Source: Ruegeria atlantica (GTDB taxonomy: Bacteria > Pseudomonadota > Alphaproteobacteria > Rhodobacterales > Rhodobacteraceae). From it: 37,703 bases of DNA. Within the stretch, counting starts at the first letter, position 1; the number at the start of each line of letters is the position of its first letter. The translations under genes were made by a program, and so were the position numbers. Below, one piece after another: positions 16,701 through 23,806 of the stretch. The stretch lies in NCBI GenBank assembly GCA_013032095.1, contig WQBJ01000035.1:1-37703 (forward strand), read 5' to 3'. The notes beneath the pieces were generated by a model. The model made no database searches. It was not told the origin of the DNA and saw only the letters and a list, made by a program, of their open reading frames with translations.

Positions 16701-16787
16701 ACCGCCGATCCGAACAACGCGCTGTTGGAGGATGGTGGCTCTTTCATTCTGCAACTGACAGATCTTGGATTTGACACGATTGCCTGA
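13758..16787 (+). CDS. Large secreted protein with lysozyme-like N-terminus and six beta-rich repeats
   Basis: The product has 1009 residues and no Sec signal peptide. Residues about 1-240 contain FESGWDRARYE, NSLGFVGFQFGEALLIDLGY, WTGKNGV, ILAAAHLRGAYGTLNLLLNG and GTSILQYVDQFGGYD. This order resembles lysozyme-like peptidoglycan hydrolases with Glu as a candidate catalyst (inference). Six related repeats of about 80-100 residues follow, each with a [D/G]FDP core and a later ITLAEL-like strand; they begin near 14563, 14980, 15345, 15655, 15965 and 16460. A Pro-Glu/Asp linker (14830-14930) and a His-Gly-Asp-rich linker (15240-15345) separate the first units. The acidic composition and DTIA-like end suggest type I secretion. 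No exporter genes are adjacent. The start at 13758 has GAAGG upstream. Confidence 0.75.
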   Translation: MNTGTFTDFTSALLAFESGWDRARYETGNIQDWQLNAWAGGTVTDFFSNYSSWGDLSDAEWEMMAYRSMNSLGFVGFQFGEALLIDLGYYDDDLFYGNGVASNTWDGTWTGKNGVTSLAEFSTKGAQTVAIQEAFGYNLEIIENGLSHAGLSLNDFLGQSVTFPDGRGGSTTVEFSLTGILAAAHLRGAYGTLNLLLNGGVSQDEFGTSILQYVDQFGGYDSPSVSDMIAFYQDRVTGDEGLGAPGDGGTPDAVPGVSNGDAGVTKDTADVVITWSYGAVTRITDFDPSNDTIFIDWFSADDIAVADVGGSTVFTIPSNQQTVTLAGITLAELSVGNFTIQDGATAQEILALVGTGQTVPGPEPEPEPQPEPDPTPDPDPVPNPEPQPNPPHGGRAADFDNSAITNQNADVVVTWAYGTDAVVDEFDPATDTLFIDWIGADMLEVSEINGSVVISVPSNNQTLTLAGVTLAMLEPGNINALDVTARAELATLISADGHMDGGHTDDDQSNGGHTDGGHAGDGAGQGHEHLHVTIGYDTETQVIDGFNPAMGDVIEISPYVSAADFTLFEESGEALGQTVRIGITVNGVEQQIILTGIGLDDLAIANFSADNQFVLNEIASTINQDISAPTTDGYTLSYDADGSNPAQITGDSDTGGRKFRADSNADDITGFDPASDQLDFGNTSVHGLILTKSRAGEIVIDSPWSDAAQIVQGVNYQDVTIDSFGIVGNEHLRQDLGGVVSWEQGVGPRDADTVYIRSHEYGRAEVIDGFDPSTMKISFLYFGTRERLSVEDTSEGLVISSLPTGQSFTFTGVTKADLVPGLVEFHFDQVMEDNLETPFGFDQNDVTLVDRTVLLTPQAPDGATTDGFQTHTGDMNGGLPDMPDGGQPDDSETDVPVETPGGTVVLGAGADRVDINWNWASQTTIQGFDPDEDSFDFNALGAGQVEIRETAGNLEIEVLGNGGNVTTLLGIQAEDLSLANFTADPNNALLEDGGSFILQLTDLGFDTIA

Positions 16788-16791
16788 AAAG

Positions 16792-16823
16792 CTTCCGGGG
16801 TGCGCAATCTGCGCCCCCGGAGG
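16792..16823 (+). terminator. GC-rich hairpin after the secreted repeat protein
   Basis: CTTCCGGGG-TGCGC-AATCT-GCGC-CCCCGGAGG folds into a long stem with a small bulge directly after the stop codon. There is no strong T-run after it, so termination efficiency is uncertain. Confidence 0.55.
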
Positions 16824-17112
16824 GCAATGTCACATTAACATTTTGTCGGTCAGCGAAGGCGAGAAGGCTGCTTGATCAGGCGATACTGGCTGCCACCTTC
16901 CAGGCGTCGAGTGCCTGCAGTCGATGGTAGCGGGTGGTCAGTGCGGCGCCTGCGGGATGGGACAGAGAAGCAATTGCGGGCTGCTGAATGACCCGACACG
17001 AAACGCTGTAATCCGCCCGGAGACCGAAAGCTTTGCATCGCCCCTTCTCGCTTTCAAAACGACAGGTGACTGTCTTTTGCGCGATTGTTGAGGTCCTTGT
17101 GCGACCAGTGAT
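16824..17112. other. Intergenic, unidentified debris
   Basis: No recognisable gene. A minus-strand frame (16938-17150) crosses the IS3 end and has no family features. Confidence 0.3.
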
Positions 17113-17376
17113 TGAACCGCCCCGGGTTTACCAGAGAGTGTTTGGTTCAAATGTTAGGCTGCTTCTTGCGGCGTGATGTAGCCAATCTTCGAGTGTAGGC
17201 GCTTGGTGTTGTACCAGTTCACCCATTTCAGGGTTTCCCATTCGATCTGTCCGACGGATTTCCACGGTCCCATGAAGCCGATCACCTCAGTTTTGAACAG
17301 GCCGATTGTGCTTTCGGCCAGGGCATTGTCGTAGCTGTCGCCCTTCAAATGGTCGACAGCGTTTGTGCCCATCATC
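17113..17376 (-). mobile_element. IS3-family remnant (transposase C-terminus plus one terminal repeat)
   Basis: The minus-strand frame 17375-17154 encodes VDHLKGDSYDNALAESTIGL, FKTEVIG, ETLKWVNWYNTKRLHSKIGY and TPQEAA, the classic C-terminal third of an IS3 OrfB transposase including the catalytic Glu (NALAE). TGAACCGCCCCGGGTTTACC at 17113-17132 has the form of an IS3-group terminal inverted repeat and marks the element's downstream end. The upstream two thirds are gone; the break at about 17376 abuts an IS5 fragment. It cannot transpose by itself. Confidence 0.8.
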
Positions 17377-17429
17377 AGGCAGCGGGCGCTAAAGGGATGA
17401 GGGGCGGTGCGAAATTATCCGGTGGATGA

Positions 17430-17894
17430 TTTCCAACCCCGAACGTCCGAAGGACTCCACGACAGGGTCTTGGCCGCTCAAAAGGTGGTTTCACGACCAA
17501 GATCCATCTCCGGGTGAATGCCGCCGGCCTGCCGATGCGAACGGACATCACTCTCGGCCAGACGTCCGATTATCTCGGCTTCGATTTCATCATGGACGAC
17601 AATCTGCCGGAACCTTTGGTGCTGCTGGCTGACAAGGGGTACGATGCCGACAGCATTCGCGACAATATGCGCAGCCGAGACATCCAACCGGTAATTCCCA
17701 TGCGGAAGTCGCGAAAGAAGCGTGTTGGAGTTGATCGCCCACTGTATCGACTGCGGAACCTGGTAGAGAGATGCTTCAACAAGTTGAAGAATGCCCGCCG
17801 TGTCGCGACACGTTACGACAAAACTGCCGAAAGCTTCCTCGGTTTCGTCGATATCACGTCAATCCGCCTGTGGCTCTGCCATTTGTCAACATGA
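17430..17894 (+). pseudogene. IS5-family transposase, C-terminal fragment
   Basis: From about 17463 the frame reads QGLGRSKGGFTTKIHLRVNA, LLADKGYDADSIRDNMR, VIPMRKSRKKR, YRLRNLVERCFNKLKNARRV and TRYDKTAESFLGFV, the C-terminal half of an IS5-type DDE transposase with catalytic Asp in ADKGYD and Glu in VERCF. An in-frame TGA at 17427 and loss of the N-terminal half make it non-functional. It abuts the IS3 fragment upstream and ends two bases from the stop codon of the ParE-like gene. Confidence 0.8.
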
Positions 17895-17895
17895 T

Positions 17896-18216
17896 CTAGT
17901 CGGTACCAGGCAACACAACATCCGCGCCCTGAAGATCTTGATTAAAGCTGATTGACCCATCAATGATGTATAGAACAAATACCGTCTCATCAGAGAGAGT
18001 GTAATAGACATTGAAACCATCGCTATACACTAGACGGTACAGCTGTTTCTCTTTGTTATTGAAGTGACCGCGGATAGGGAACTCGGACAGATTACTCAGG
18101 ATAAAGTCATAGATTTAATCGAGAAATTCGTCGGCATGACGGATACTGTACTCACATTTGTACAGATAAATTTCTCCCAGAGAAATCTCAGCGGTCTCGG
18201 TGATTACAACCCTCAT
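17896..18216 (-). pseudogene. ParE/RelE-type toxin interrupted by an in-frame TAA
   Basis: Reading from ATG at 18216 gives MRVVITETAEISLGEIYLYK up to FLD, then a TAA at 18115-18117 (codon 34), then the same frame continues: IYDFILSNLSEFPIRGHFNN, KEKQLYRLVYSDGFNVYYTL, FVLYIIDG and so on to a TAG at 17896. Without the TAA this is a normal 106-residue ParE/RelE toxin (SL..I..Y, F.I.GH, RLVYS..F.VYY, V.VL.I). It starts three bases after the stop of the Phd-type antitoxin. A single substitution has silenced the toxin while the antitoxin stays intact. Neither part is likely to give active toxin. Confidence 0.75.
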
Positions 18217-18218
18217 AC

Positions 18219-18482
18219 TTACTTACGGAGAGCCTTAAACCGTTCACGCAATGCCTCAAGGTGGTCACCGCCCATTTCGGTGACCCTACCTGCTTCGACG
18301 TCTTCCAAGCCTTGGGTAACACCTGCGATGATGCGGTCACCAAAGAGGCGATTAGCATCATGGATAGACAAAGTAACGGCAACAGGTCGATCCTGCTTGG
18401 TGATCATGACTGGACCACGTTGAACAGATTCGATGAACTCACCAAAGGTCTTGCTGGCTTGTGTTGAACTGATGGTTTTCAT
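18219..18482 (-). CDS. Phd/YefM-family antitoxin
   Basis: This 87-residue protein starts MKTISSTQASKTFGEFIESV, followed by RGPVMITKQDRPVAVTLSIH, the Phd/YefM DNA-binding fold, and ends with a charged toxin-binding tail (DHLEALRERFKALRK). The ATG at 18482 is preferred over 18488 because AGGA is at proper distance. It lies directly upstream of the ParE-like gene. Phd-type antitoxins repress their own promoter and neutralise the toxin. Since the toxin frame is interrupted, the antitoxin may persist as an orphan. Confidence 0.88.
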   Translation of the reverse strand: MKTISSTQASKTFGEFIESVQRGPVMITKQDRPVAVTLSIHDANRLFGDRIIAGVTQGLEDVEAGRVTEMGGDHLEALRERFKALRK

Positions 18483-18747
18483 GGTCATAATCCTACAGTC
18501 AGGAGAAAATCTCCCCATTTTGCGGATTTTACGGAACAGTGCAATTCACCCTTTCCTCCCTTAGAGAGCAGGACTAGGGCCCAAATAGCTATACCTGCAA
18601 CTGCGATCGCGTCGCACATAGTCTGATCGTGATTGCCAACTTGTTTGTTCGTCATGAACTGGTTCCAGTACGGGCAGGAAAATGTCTCGCCTGAAAGGTT
18701 TTCGTTTTTCTGTGCGAGATCATCGCTTATGCGGTCTGGGTCTACCA
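18483..18747. other. Intergenic region upstream of the Phd antitoxin
   Basis: It probably contains the toxin-antitoxin promoter on the minus strand. I see no other gene; the plus strand merges into the remnant of an RTX-type protein. Confidence 0.3.
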
Positions 18748-19314
18748 TCGCTTTTCGCTCTACACAGATGGCTCTGGTCACCAGATTCGTGTCAAGGCCT
18801 CCAATGGTGACGGGAGCTACGCAAGCTACACCACGAATTTTTCGGACGGGTCGCATCTCTGGAGTGAAACGTCTCCCAAGGTCGACGACTTTGACGGTGA
18901 TGGCTTCGATGACATCGTTTACGCACTTCACGACGATGATACAGGCTTGGAAACTCGGACCAAGTTTGCAGCGGTGGACGAAGCAGACGAGCTTTATGGT
19001 GGAGCGGGTGATGGCACGCTCGAGGGCATGGCGGAGATGACTTGCTTGTAGGTGGTGCCGGGAATGACGCATTGATAGGCGGTTATGGCTCTGACCAGTT
19101 TGTCTTTGAAGACGGATTCGGGGACGATATCATCAGCGACTTCGACAACAACACAGACCTGATCCGTGTTGGGATATCCGGCGTGTCCTAAGAGGACCTG
19201 GTTATTGCGGATAGCGGCGCAGACGCGGAAATCCAGGTTGCTGGCCACGGGACAATCACCGTGAAAGGTTTCGACCCAGAAAGCCTGACGGAAGAGGACT
19301 TCATCTTTATCTGA
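18748..19314 (+). pseudogene. C-terminal remnant of an RTX/FG-GAP secreted protein
   Basis: The first frame encodes FSLYTDGSGHQIRVKASNGD and an FG-GAP-like calcium site DFDGDGFDDIVYAL, then LYGGAGDGTLEG. A one-base loss near 19020 shifts the frame, and the next frame carries on with GGDDLLVGGAGNDALIGGYG and FGDDIISDFDNNTDLIRV, typical RTX nonapeptide repeats. An in-frame TAA at 19189-19191 breaks the tail, which still ends like a type I secretion signal (SLTEEDFIFI). The N-terminal part is absent. It is a decayed 3' end, not a working gene. Confidence 0.75.
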
Positions 19315-19324
19315 TGATAGATAC

Positions 19325-19348
19325 GACGCCCTGCTCATGCGGGGCGTC
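19325..19348 (+). terminator. Hairpin after the RTX remnant
   Basis: GACGCCC (19325-19331) pairs with GGGCGTC (19342-19348), followed by ATCACTTTCT. It is probably the old terminator of the lost RTX gene. Confidence 0.45.
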
Positions 19349-19607
19349 ATCACTTTCTACAGCCGTGAGCCTTTGTCCTGAGAGTAGCGCGACATTTTTT
19401 CTGCGTTTGACACACAAAACTTCAGCAAGCGTTTTTTTCTACATTGCGCCTTGTGGGCCTTCATCGGGCAAGCCCGCTTCGCTCGGGTGGTATGTGGGGT
19501 CTATCTACGTCCACACATACAGCTTCGGGCCAGATAGGCCTAAAACGCGGGGCGGTTACGCCGCCATTTTGCCGTCATTTCAGACAATGAACTGGGCGTT
19601 TTACTTC
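19349..19607. other. Intergenic between the RTX remnant and glf
   Basis: No gene. On the minus strand GGCGG-CGTAA-CCGCC (19552-19566) followed by GCGTTTT could weakly terminate the glf operon. Confidence 0.3.
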
Positions 19608-20765
19608 CTATAAAACGGAAACAAAAAACGATCTAAGCACATTACCCTTTTCAAACGCGTCCAGCACGCCATTTGCCGTATCAAGGGCCTCGCGGATCGT
19701 TACATCCATGTCCAAATAACGGTAGGTTCCCAGGCGCCCGACAAAAGTGACTTTGGACGTCTTGCTGGCGAGTTCAACATACGCGCTCAACAGCTTTTTT
19801 TCCTTCACTTGTCGGATCGGATAATACGGAATGTCATCCGCTTCGGCCGCGCGGGAGTACTCGCGGTAACAAACAGAACCCTCATGCGTTTCCCAAGGGG
19901 CAAAATGTTTATGCTCGGTGATGCGGGTATAGGGCACCTTTTCTTCGCCATAGTTCATCACTGCGCAGCCCTGATAATCTCCGTCATAGGTGAAGCGTTC
20001 GAAATCAAGCGTGCGATAGCCCAAACGGCCAAGTTCATAGTCAAAATACCCGTCCAACGGACCGGAATAGAAAATGTGATCGTAAGCCTCACACATGCTG
20101 CGATCAAAAGTTGTGTTCAGTTTTAAAGTAATCGAAGGGTGATTAAGGATACACGCAATCATATTAGTATAGCCGTGTTCCGGCATCCCCTGAAACCTGT
20201 GGAAAAAATAGTTGTCGTCGTAGTTGAACCGCACCGGCAGCCGTTTGAGGATCGACGCGGGCAGTTCTGACGGATGGCATCCCCACTGTTTCAGAGTGTA
20301 CCCCTTGAAAAATGCCTCATAGAGATCTCGGCCAACAAACCGCAGCGCCTGTTCTTCAAAGTTCTGGGGGTCGGTGATCAAGGTATCCGCCTGTTCCTGC
20401 GTGATAAAGCTGTGCGCCTCGTCTGGGCGCATCGTCTTGCCAAAGAACTGGTTGATCGTGTGCAGGTTGATCGGCAAGGAAAAAACCTGGCCCCGAGACG
20501 TTGTTTTAACGCGGTTCTTGTAGGGCCGGAAGTTTGCAAAGCTGTTCACATAGTTCCAGATTTCTTCATCATCGGTGTGGAAGATATGTGGCCCATAGAC
20601 ATGAACCATAACGCCGGTGTCGACATCCCGTTCCGTATGACAGTTTCCGCCGATATGGCTGCGACTTTCCACAATCGTCACATCATGCCCTTGTTCGGCA
20701 AGCCTTCGACCGATTACAGCACCGGACAGTCCGGCACCAACCACCAAAAATCGAACAGTTCTCAT
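19608..20765 (-). CDS. glf: UDP-galactopyranose mutase
   Basis: Glf converts UDP-galactopyranose to UDP-galactofuranose with reduced FAD, in the cytoplasm, supplying galactofuranose for surface glycans. The 385-residue protein has the N-terminal FAD motif GAGLSG (residues about 9-14), the IGGNCHTERD block, the active-site HVYGPHIFHTDDEEIW, the substrate-lid region with FKGYTLKQWG, and a C-terminal FVGRLGTYRYLDMDVTI typical of the family. It directly follows the DUF707 gene (stop and start adjacent) and is the last gene of a three-gene operon. Confidence 0.95.
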   Translation of the reverse strand: MRTVRFLVVGAGLSGAVIGRRLAEQGHDVTIVESRSHIGGNCHTERDVDTGVMVHVYGPHIFHTDDEEIWNYVNSFANFRPYKNRVKTTSRGQVFSLPINLHTINQFFGKTMRPDEAHSFITQEQADTLITDPQNFEEQALRFVGRDLYEAFFKGYTLKQWGCHPSELPASILKRLPVRFNYDDNYFFHRFQGMPEHGYTNMIACILNHPSITLKLNTTFDRSMCEAYDHIFYSGPLDGYFDYELGRLGYRTLDFERFTYDGDYQGCAVMNYGEEKVPYTRITEHKHFAPWETHEGSVCYREYSRAAEADDIPYYPIRQVKEKKLLSAYVELASKTSKVTFVGRLGTYRYLDMDVTIREALDTANGVLDAFEKGNVLRSFFVSVL

Positions 20766-21656
20766 TCAGACATCTTTTTTGTTCGGCGAAATCGTCGTCA
20801 TATCAAGGGGTTTGATCAACTGGCGCCGGGCGATCTTGAATATGCCCGCCCACGCCTCACGGGTACTGCGAAAATCAGACAGCACCGACATCCAGTTTCG
20901 GCACATCCGCCATCCTGACTGCAAACGCCCCGAGACCGGCTGGCCCCCGGTAAGGATTCCCGCTAAAACCAAAGGAACAGTCCGGCGGGACAACTCGAAC
21001 GCTTCTTTCAGCACGGCCTCTTCTTCTTCGGAACTGTGATTCCCGGCCTCAGCCATCGCTGCTTTGAGGTTCTTGCCGACCGGTCGGGTGTGGTGCATGG
21101 CAATCTTGTCCAGAATAGCAGCCCGAAAGGCCCCCGCTTCGGCCCATCGGCACCAGATATAGTCAAGACCGTAACCACTCATCGTACCTTGGAAGAAGGG
21201 GAGCGTTTTTTGCAAAACATCCCGATGCAAACACGGGGCCATGATCTCGATATAATTGGTGTACCGCAGCACAAAGCCCGGGCACTGGCTGAACATGAAA
21301 TGTGAGAAATAGCTATTCAGGGTAAGCGATGGCTGCGCGACGCGTAGCCCAAAATCTTCCATTGCCGCGAACAAAGCGTTCACATCCCCAGCGCTGATAT
21401 CGATATCGTCATCGGGAAGCCAGAAAAAATCATATTGCCTCAGGTCGCGGTCATTCAGTGTCTTATAGAGACCGTCCCATTTGCCGCCTTTGATCAAAAC
21501 AGCCTCGATACCCGGTTCGGCTACAAAATTTCCATAGGCTTCGTCTGAAAAGTAGCTGACAAGCAGATCATAGTGGCGTTCGTCGTAGGGAATATCCCGC
21601 CATCGGTAATGCAACGACTTGCCGCCTGCACGGACAACGACAAGGTTCTTTTTCAT
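20766..21656 (-). CDS. DUF707-type putative glycosyltransferase
   Basis: A 296-residue protein with KNLVVVRAGGKSLHYRW at the N-terminus, YDFFWLPDDDIDIS (about residues 74-87), the pattern PSLTLNSYFSH and later GYGLDYIWCRWA. The DDD motif and these blocks are characteristic of DUF707, a family thought to be glycosyltransferase-like (GT-A fold). It overlaps the upstream GT25 gene by four bases and abuts glf, so it probably helps build the same galactofuranose-containing glycan. Donor and acceptor are unknown. Confidence 0.7.
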   Translation of the reverse strand: MKKNLVVVRAGGKSLHYRWRDIPYDERHYDLLVSYFSDEAYGNFVAEPGIEAVLIKGGKWDGLYKTLNDRDLRQYDFFWLPDDDIDISAGDVNALFAAMEDFGLRVAQPSLTLNSYFSHFMFSQCPGFVLRYTNYIEIMAPCLHRDVLQKTLPFFQGTMSGYGLDYIWCRWAEAGAFRAAILDKIAMHHTRPVGKNLKAAMAEAGNHSSEEEEAVLKEAFELSRRTVPLVLAGILTGGQPVSGRLQSGWRMCRNWMSVLSDFRSTREAWAGIFKIARRQLIKPLDMTTISPNKKDV

Positions 21657-22453
21657 GACCGGAACTGCGCTCCGTTTTCAGCGTTCAGCAATGGCTGGAG
21701 GCCATCGATCATGTCAGGCTTGAGCGGGTGGCTTAATCGGCCGCGTGTATATTTGAATTGATATACCAGGTTGCGGATAAAGCGGCTTAAAGACGATCCC
21801 GGTTTATTACTGTTCCGGTAGGTTTCAATATTGCTATCCAGTCCCGGACGCTCGGCAACCATTTTCTCATCCAGCGTCAGGATGGGAACCTTGTGTTCCC
21901 AGTAGAATTTTAGATCGATATCAATCGGACGCCCAATTGGGGCGTCAGTCGCCAAAAGCTGTTTTGCGGCGCGCCGGCCGATCAGATACCCGGTGGTTCG
22001 AGACGGCAGACGGTCGGACAACACCAGATTCTGACCCGCAAATGCCCTTAATGCTCGAGCGTTCTTGCGCGGCAAACCATCCAATTTGATCATCACGCCA
22101 TCAAACATTTCGGGATAGCGGGACACCCCGTCCAGAAATGCGCCGGGATCTTGAATGAACGTCGCATCATCTTCAAGAACAAGGCCCACAGGCTCGTTTG
22201 AATCTACAATCTTTTGCCAGATTCGGCGATGCCCGAGGGTACAGACGATTTCGTTGTGGCTCAGAGGACGCTTGAACTTGATGCGGTTCGCTTCCGCGCA
22301 ATAAATGTGCTGCAGGTCACACGGTTTCAACTCTTCGCCGCACGTGGCGTCAGAAAACTCATACGAGAGTCCCAAGCTCTCAAGCTCGACCCTGCATAAA
22401 TGCCGCCGTTCCACATCTTTTGGCAGGCTGAGTATGAAGGTTTTGATCACCAT
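21653..22453 (-). CDS. Glycosyltransferase family 25 (LPS/EPS glycosyltransferase)
   Basis: The 266-residue protein begins MVIKTFILSLPKDVERRHLC, the standard start of GT25 enzymes, and has the metal-binding GLVLEDDATF (about residues 89-98), the HNEIVCTLGHRRIWQ block (about 65-79) and a TTGYLIGRRAAKQLL segment (about 148-162). GT25 enzymes, such as beta-1,4-galactosyltransferases of lipooligosaccharide synthesis, act at the cytoplasmic face of the membrane. It is first in the GT25-DUF707-glf operon, overlapping the next gene by ATGA. The start at 22453 is chosen from family alignment although the ribosome-binding site is weak; a TTG at 22510 is possible. Confidence 0.85.
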   Translation of the reverse strand: MVIKTFILSLPKDVERRHLCRVELESLGLSYEFSDATCGEELKPCDLQHIYCAEANRIKFKRPLSHNEIVCTLGHRRIWQKIVDSNEPVGLVLEDDATFIQDPGAFLDGVSRYPEMFDGVMIKLDGLPRKNARALRAFAGQNLVLSDRLPSRTTGYLIGRRAAKQLLATDAPIGRPIDIDLKFYWEHKVPILTLDEKMVAERPGLDSNIETYRNSNKPGSSLSRFIRNLVYQFKYTRGRLSHPLKPDMIDGLQPLLNAENGAQFRS

Positions 22454-22850
22454 GTTCGGCCATAAAATTGAGCTTAAGGTTGCAAATATCTTGCGCGTTT
22501 TTTGACCCAAGATTTCCCAGGCAATTTACACCAATTGGCCCAGGGGATGGACCGGGTTCGCCCGCTGATAAGCAGCTTAGCGTCCCTAATCCGAAGCCAT
22601 TTCGGCCAAAGAAGTTCTTTCTTGGTGTGACTGTGCTGTCCGTTGCTTTTCCACGTTGCAAACAGCTCTGCTTTCCTGAGTCTGAACAAATCCGTCGTGT
22701 CGCTTCCTTCCGATCTAAGCGACCCGGACTTCATACACATGTCGTTATGGTTTTCTGTTGATGAATGGTGGTGAGAATGGGCCGGATCATTGGGCGGGTC
22801 ACGGCCATCCCGACCAATTGGAAAGCGATAGCGCAAGCGCGATGGACGAC
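22454..22850. other. Promoter region of the glycan operon, grading into IS1380 debris
   Basis: It contains the presumed minus-strand promoter. A 199-residue minus-strand frame (22474-23073) spans this and the IS1380 wreck but is not a real gene. Confidence 0.35.
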
Positions 22851-23600
22851 GCGAAGGGCCAACCAGCCCAGATGCCATTCGATCATTTAAATCACGCAGC
22901 ACGGCCCCTCTCAACATGCGGCATGATACAGAAGGTCCTTTTAGAGGTTTTTTCGCTTTAACCTGCGAGGGCCGCCCGGTTGGCGGGTCATCCGATGGGT
23001 ATTCTTCTTGCACGGAACCGCATCGGCAGGTAGGCAGGTGCATAGGAGAAACCTGCTTGTTTGAGACCCTCATTGGTCACGGGACTGGCCTCGGCATGGG
23101 AAAAGCGCATAGGTTCGGGTTTCGCTTGGCACGCTATGACGGGCTTAAGGGCGCAAGGCGAGCCATTTGGGCTGTGGACATTGCCATACGCAGGGCGCCG
23201 CGGTCTCACATGCCAAATTGGTTGAGTACAAAGAGCGGGTAGTAGTAGCTACAGTCAAAATGCCCGTTCTAAGCCGAGCTCTCCTGATCACCACGGGTCG
23301 CACTGGCCGAACTGTCCATGTCCAACAGGATGAACTTCAGACCTTTGCGCTCATGAAAGCGATCAATCCGCTGACCGTTCAGGATAAAAGTGGTCTCAAG
23401 CCGCCCCATCCGTGAAGCTGAGGCCCACTGCAGGTCCGTAGCACGACCGCCGCCGATATGCTGCCAGATAATCCGAGTGCCCAGTCAGCGACTGTATCCG
23501 ATACGGCGTGTCAAAACCGGCTTCCTCCAAAAGCATTCAACCCGTCTTGTGTTCAGCCCCCGACAGCAAGCCATCTATTAAGGGATCTGCTGTCCAACGT
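22850..23600 (-). pseudogene. IS1380-family transposase, heavily degraded
   Basis: Pieces in several minus-strand frames match the IS1380 transposase order: MGRLETTFILNGQRIDRFHE with LKFILLDMDSSASATRGDQE (about 23280-23420), then GNVHSPNGSPCALKPVIA (about 23130-23190), EGLKQAGFSYA (about 23050), and PPTGRPSQVKAKKPLKG (about 22930-22985). The family pattern is MGRFET...R.ID..H.R...I.LD.DSS.S.T.GEQE...RPGN.HS..GW..L.PV...GYAIRLPAN...RP.GRP. At least four frameshifts and several stops separate the parts. The outer limits are approximate and no terminal repeats were identified. Confidence 0.6.
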
Positions 23601-23806
23601 GCCAACAGACGACTTCAGGTCTCCCAAGGACCCACGCCAGTCAGAAAGCCTTTCCGCGCACGGTGAAACTGTCCTCCCCAAACCTCCGGGCAATCACATC
23701 CTTGCCAATGAATCAGAGATAAACGAAACCCGCAACTTTGGTGCCGGGGCTGAACTCAACTGATCCACTTCAAAGGTGTGACGGATACCGTCGTCGTCAC
23801 TACGCT

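Noticed and set aside
22474..23073. 199-residue minus-strand open frame upstream of the GT25 gene
   Set aside because: It mixes shifted IS1380 transposase pieces with intergenic sequence; no single domain runs through it.
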